From Faecalimonas sp. (GTDB lineage: Bacteria > Bacillota > Clostridia > Lachnospirales > Lachnospiraceae): a stretch of DNA of 64,000 nucleotides. Below are positions 63,023 to 64,000 of the stretch, piece after piece. The notes beneath the pieces were generated by a model. That model did no database searches. It saw only the letters and a list, made by a program, of their open reading frames with translations, and was not told the origin of the DNA. Positions within the stretch are counted from its first letter, which is position 1. Each line of letters starts with the position of its first letter. The DNA is taken from the NCBI GenBank assembly GCA_029264305.1, contig JARICA010000008.1, forward strand, positions 62,001 through 126,000. The letters are read 5' to 3'. Made by a program: the position numbers and the translations under genes.

Positions 63023-63051
63023 TTGACAAGAAAATCTTTTAGTGTTAGTAT
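63023..63051 (+). promoter_or_regulatory. Upstream promoter before the SleB-type hydrolase gene
   Basis: TTGACA (63023-63028) and TAGTAT (63046-63051), spacing 17, precede the WalR-like box. A second -10, TATAAT at 63112-63117, lies downstream without a -35, as expected for an activated promoter. Confidence 0.5.
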
Positions 63052-63066
63052 GCTCCAAGACAGATT

Positions 63067-63083
63067 TGTAACAAAATTGTAAC
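63067..63083 (+). promoter_or_regulatory. WalR-like operator
   Basis: TGTAAC (63067-63072), five bases, TGTAAC (63078-63083) is an exact match to the WalR consensus of two TGT(A/T)A(A/T/C) hexamers with a 5-base gap. It ends 28 bases before the TATAAT at 63112, a good position for an activator. Confidence 0.6.
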
Positions 63084-63160
63084 AAATCGTAATTAAAACG
63101 CATTATTTGGGTATAATAATATTAACAAATCAAACCAGATAATGACTCAGGAGGTTATAT

Positions 63161-64000
63161 ATGAAACGAGAGATTATGAAAGTGACTGCATGTCTTTTAC
63201 TTACAACTTGTCTTGTAATTCCAGCGGTATTTACAAGTGAAGCAGCAGATGCACAATCAGAAACTCAAGGGATTGTAGAACTATTAGGGGATAAGCCAGT
63301 GTTAGATGATATTACTGTTAGTTTACCAGAGGTTGCAGCTGTTGCGGTAGAAACACAGGAATTTAATCAGAAAGCATTAGCAAACACAGACGGAGAAATG
63401 TCAATTTATGCAGAAGCAAATGAAAATAGCGAATTAGTTGGAAAGGTATATCGCAATACAATTATGAACATTGAAGAAGCAGGGGAGATGTGGTCTAAAG
63501 TTTCTTCAGGTGATGTGGTAGGATATATAAAAAATGATTATCTTGTACTTGGGACAAAAGCAGTGGAAAGAGCGAAATCAGTCTGTCCAGCTAAAACTAC
63601 AGTAAATGGAAAAGAATATTCTGTTGTAGGAACAGACGGAAAACAGTTAACATTAAAAGGGGCAGATAATGCACAGCTCACTGTTTCTGTAAATGAAGCA
63701 AAGGTTACAAGAAATACGCAGAATGGAAAGACTATGAAGCAAATTGCGGAAGAGGAAGCAAGAAAGAAAGCTGAGGAAGCAAAGAGAAAGGCTGAAGAAG
63801 AGGCAAAGAGAAAAAAAGCTGAACAAGCAGCTGCTTCACAGAAAAGAAATGCACCAATGTCCGTATCAACAAGTGATAGAGATTTAATGGCAGCAATTAT
63901 TTACTGCGAAGCAGGAATAGAACCATATCAAGGAAAAGTTGCAGTTGGAGCTGTTATTATGAATCGTGTAAGAAGTGGAAGATTTCCAAATACAATCTCA
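63161..64000 (+). CDS. SleB-type cell wall hydrolase, N-terminal part
   Basis: The frame runs off the window; 280 codons are seen. After a signal peptide (about residues 1-30) there is an SH3-like region (about 80-125, 'MSIYAEANENSELVGKVYR'), a Lys/Glu/Ala helical linker (about 195-225), and the start of a SleB/hydrolase_2 domain with the catalytic glutamate E250 in 'AAIIYCEAGIEPYQGKVAVG'. It would cleave peptidoglycan glycan strands or crosslinks. CAGGAGG lies 5 bases before the ATG. A WalR-like box precedes it, typical for wall hydrolases. Confidence 0.88.
   Translation, partial: MKREIMKVTACLLLTTCLVIPAVFTSEAADAQSETQGIVELLGDKPVLDDITVSLPEVAAVAVETQEFNQKALANTDGEMSIYAEANENSELVGKVYRNTIMNIEEAGEMWSKVSSGDVVGYIKNDYLVLGTKAVERAKSVCPAKTTVNGKEYSVVGTDGKQLTLKGADNAQLTVSVNEAKVTRNTQNGKTMKQIAEEEARKKAEEAKRKAEEEAKRKKAEQAAASQKRNAPMSVSTSDRDLMAAIIYCEAGIEPYQGKVAVGAVIMNRVRSGRFPNTIS

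Overview
The window is a continuous piece of a low-GC Gram-positive chromosome. The bases are visibly AT-rich and ribosome binding sites are strong AGGAGG types. The proteome looks like Clostridia, most likely family Lachnospiraceae: DUF5685-, DUF6128-, DUF6382- and DUF6147-like proteins, a TSCPD protein, a TadE-like fragment beside a DUF6382 protein, a long SRP RNA and a SleB-type hydrolase. I do not assign a genus. No prophage, insertion sequence, CRISPR array or rRNA is visible. Nearly all genes read on the + strand; the exceptions are a cytosolic histidine kinase, murG, a TSCPD protein and bioY. Many starts in this genome are TTG or GTG, so several starts were moved to the codon behind the best ribosome binding site.

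Layout. 1-6700: end of a tad pilus region (TadE-like, DUF6382), rhomboid protease, cytosolic histidine kinase, HIT hydrolase, sigma factor, antisense murG, a putative membrane anti-sigma protein, a secreted protein, a structured intergenic stretch and a TSCPD protein. 6800-14200: MTA/SAH nucleosidase, a membrane protein, glucose-6-phosphate isomerase, a CdaR-like regulator translationally coupled to an aconitase-family hydratase, and BioY. On each side of bioY lies a gene-poor stretch with a near-consensus promoter and a short ORF. 14900-27400: a TPR/acidic-repeat/ATPase protein, glycogen branching enzyme, TrmB, a Cys-containing microprotein, thioredoxin, YitT, tRNA-Lys, then a tightly overlapped five-gene operon (DUF5685, Cys-tailed J protein, membrane protein, phosphopantetheinyl transferase, M15 carboxypeptidase), an HTH protein, DUF6128 and TadA. 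27460-34500: SRP RNA, a B12-binding radical SAM protein, a membrane microprotein, a VanW protein, an AIR-synthase-like protein, an Lrp regulator with an aminotransferase, and TrmL. 34578-41585: complete ATP synthase operon (atpZ-like, atpI-like, atpB-E-F-H-A-G-D-C). 41757-43678: a small hypothetical gene and murA. 43832-56258: three very large secreted, cell-wall-anchored proteins (GH2 beta-galactosidase, transglutaminase-like/LRR protein, GH20 hexosaminidase). 56345-64000: S-box riboswitch and metK, a two-component system, a KtrAB potassium transporter, an RNA 2'-O-methyltransferase and the start of a SleB-type hydrolase behind a WalR-like operator.

How the genes work together. The GH2 and GH20 enzymes could strip terminal galactose and then N-acetylhexosamine from host glycans, which suits a mucosal or gut organism. 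The ATP synthase c subunit carries every sequence-level Na+ ligand, so the enzyme is probably Na+-coupled. The regulatory DNA that can be read (S-box, WalR-like box, inverted repeats before the GH2 gene) ties SAM synthesis, wall hydrolysis and glycan use to separate controls.
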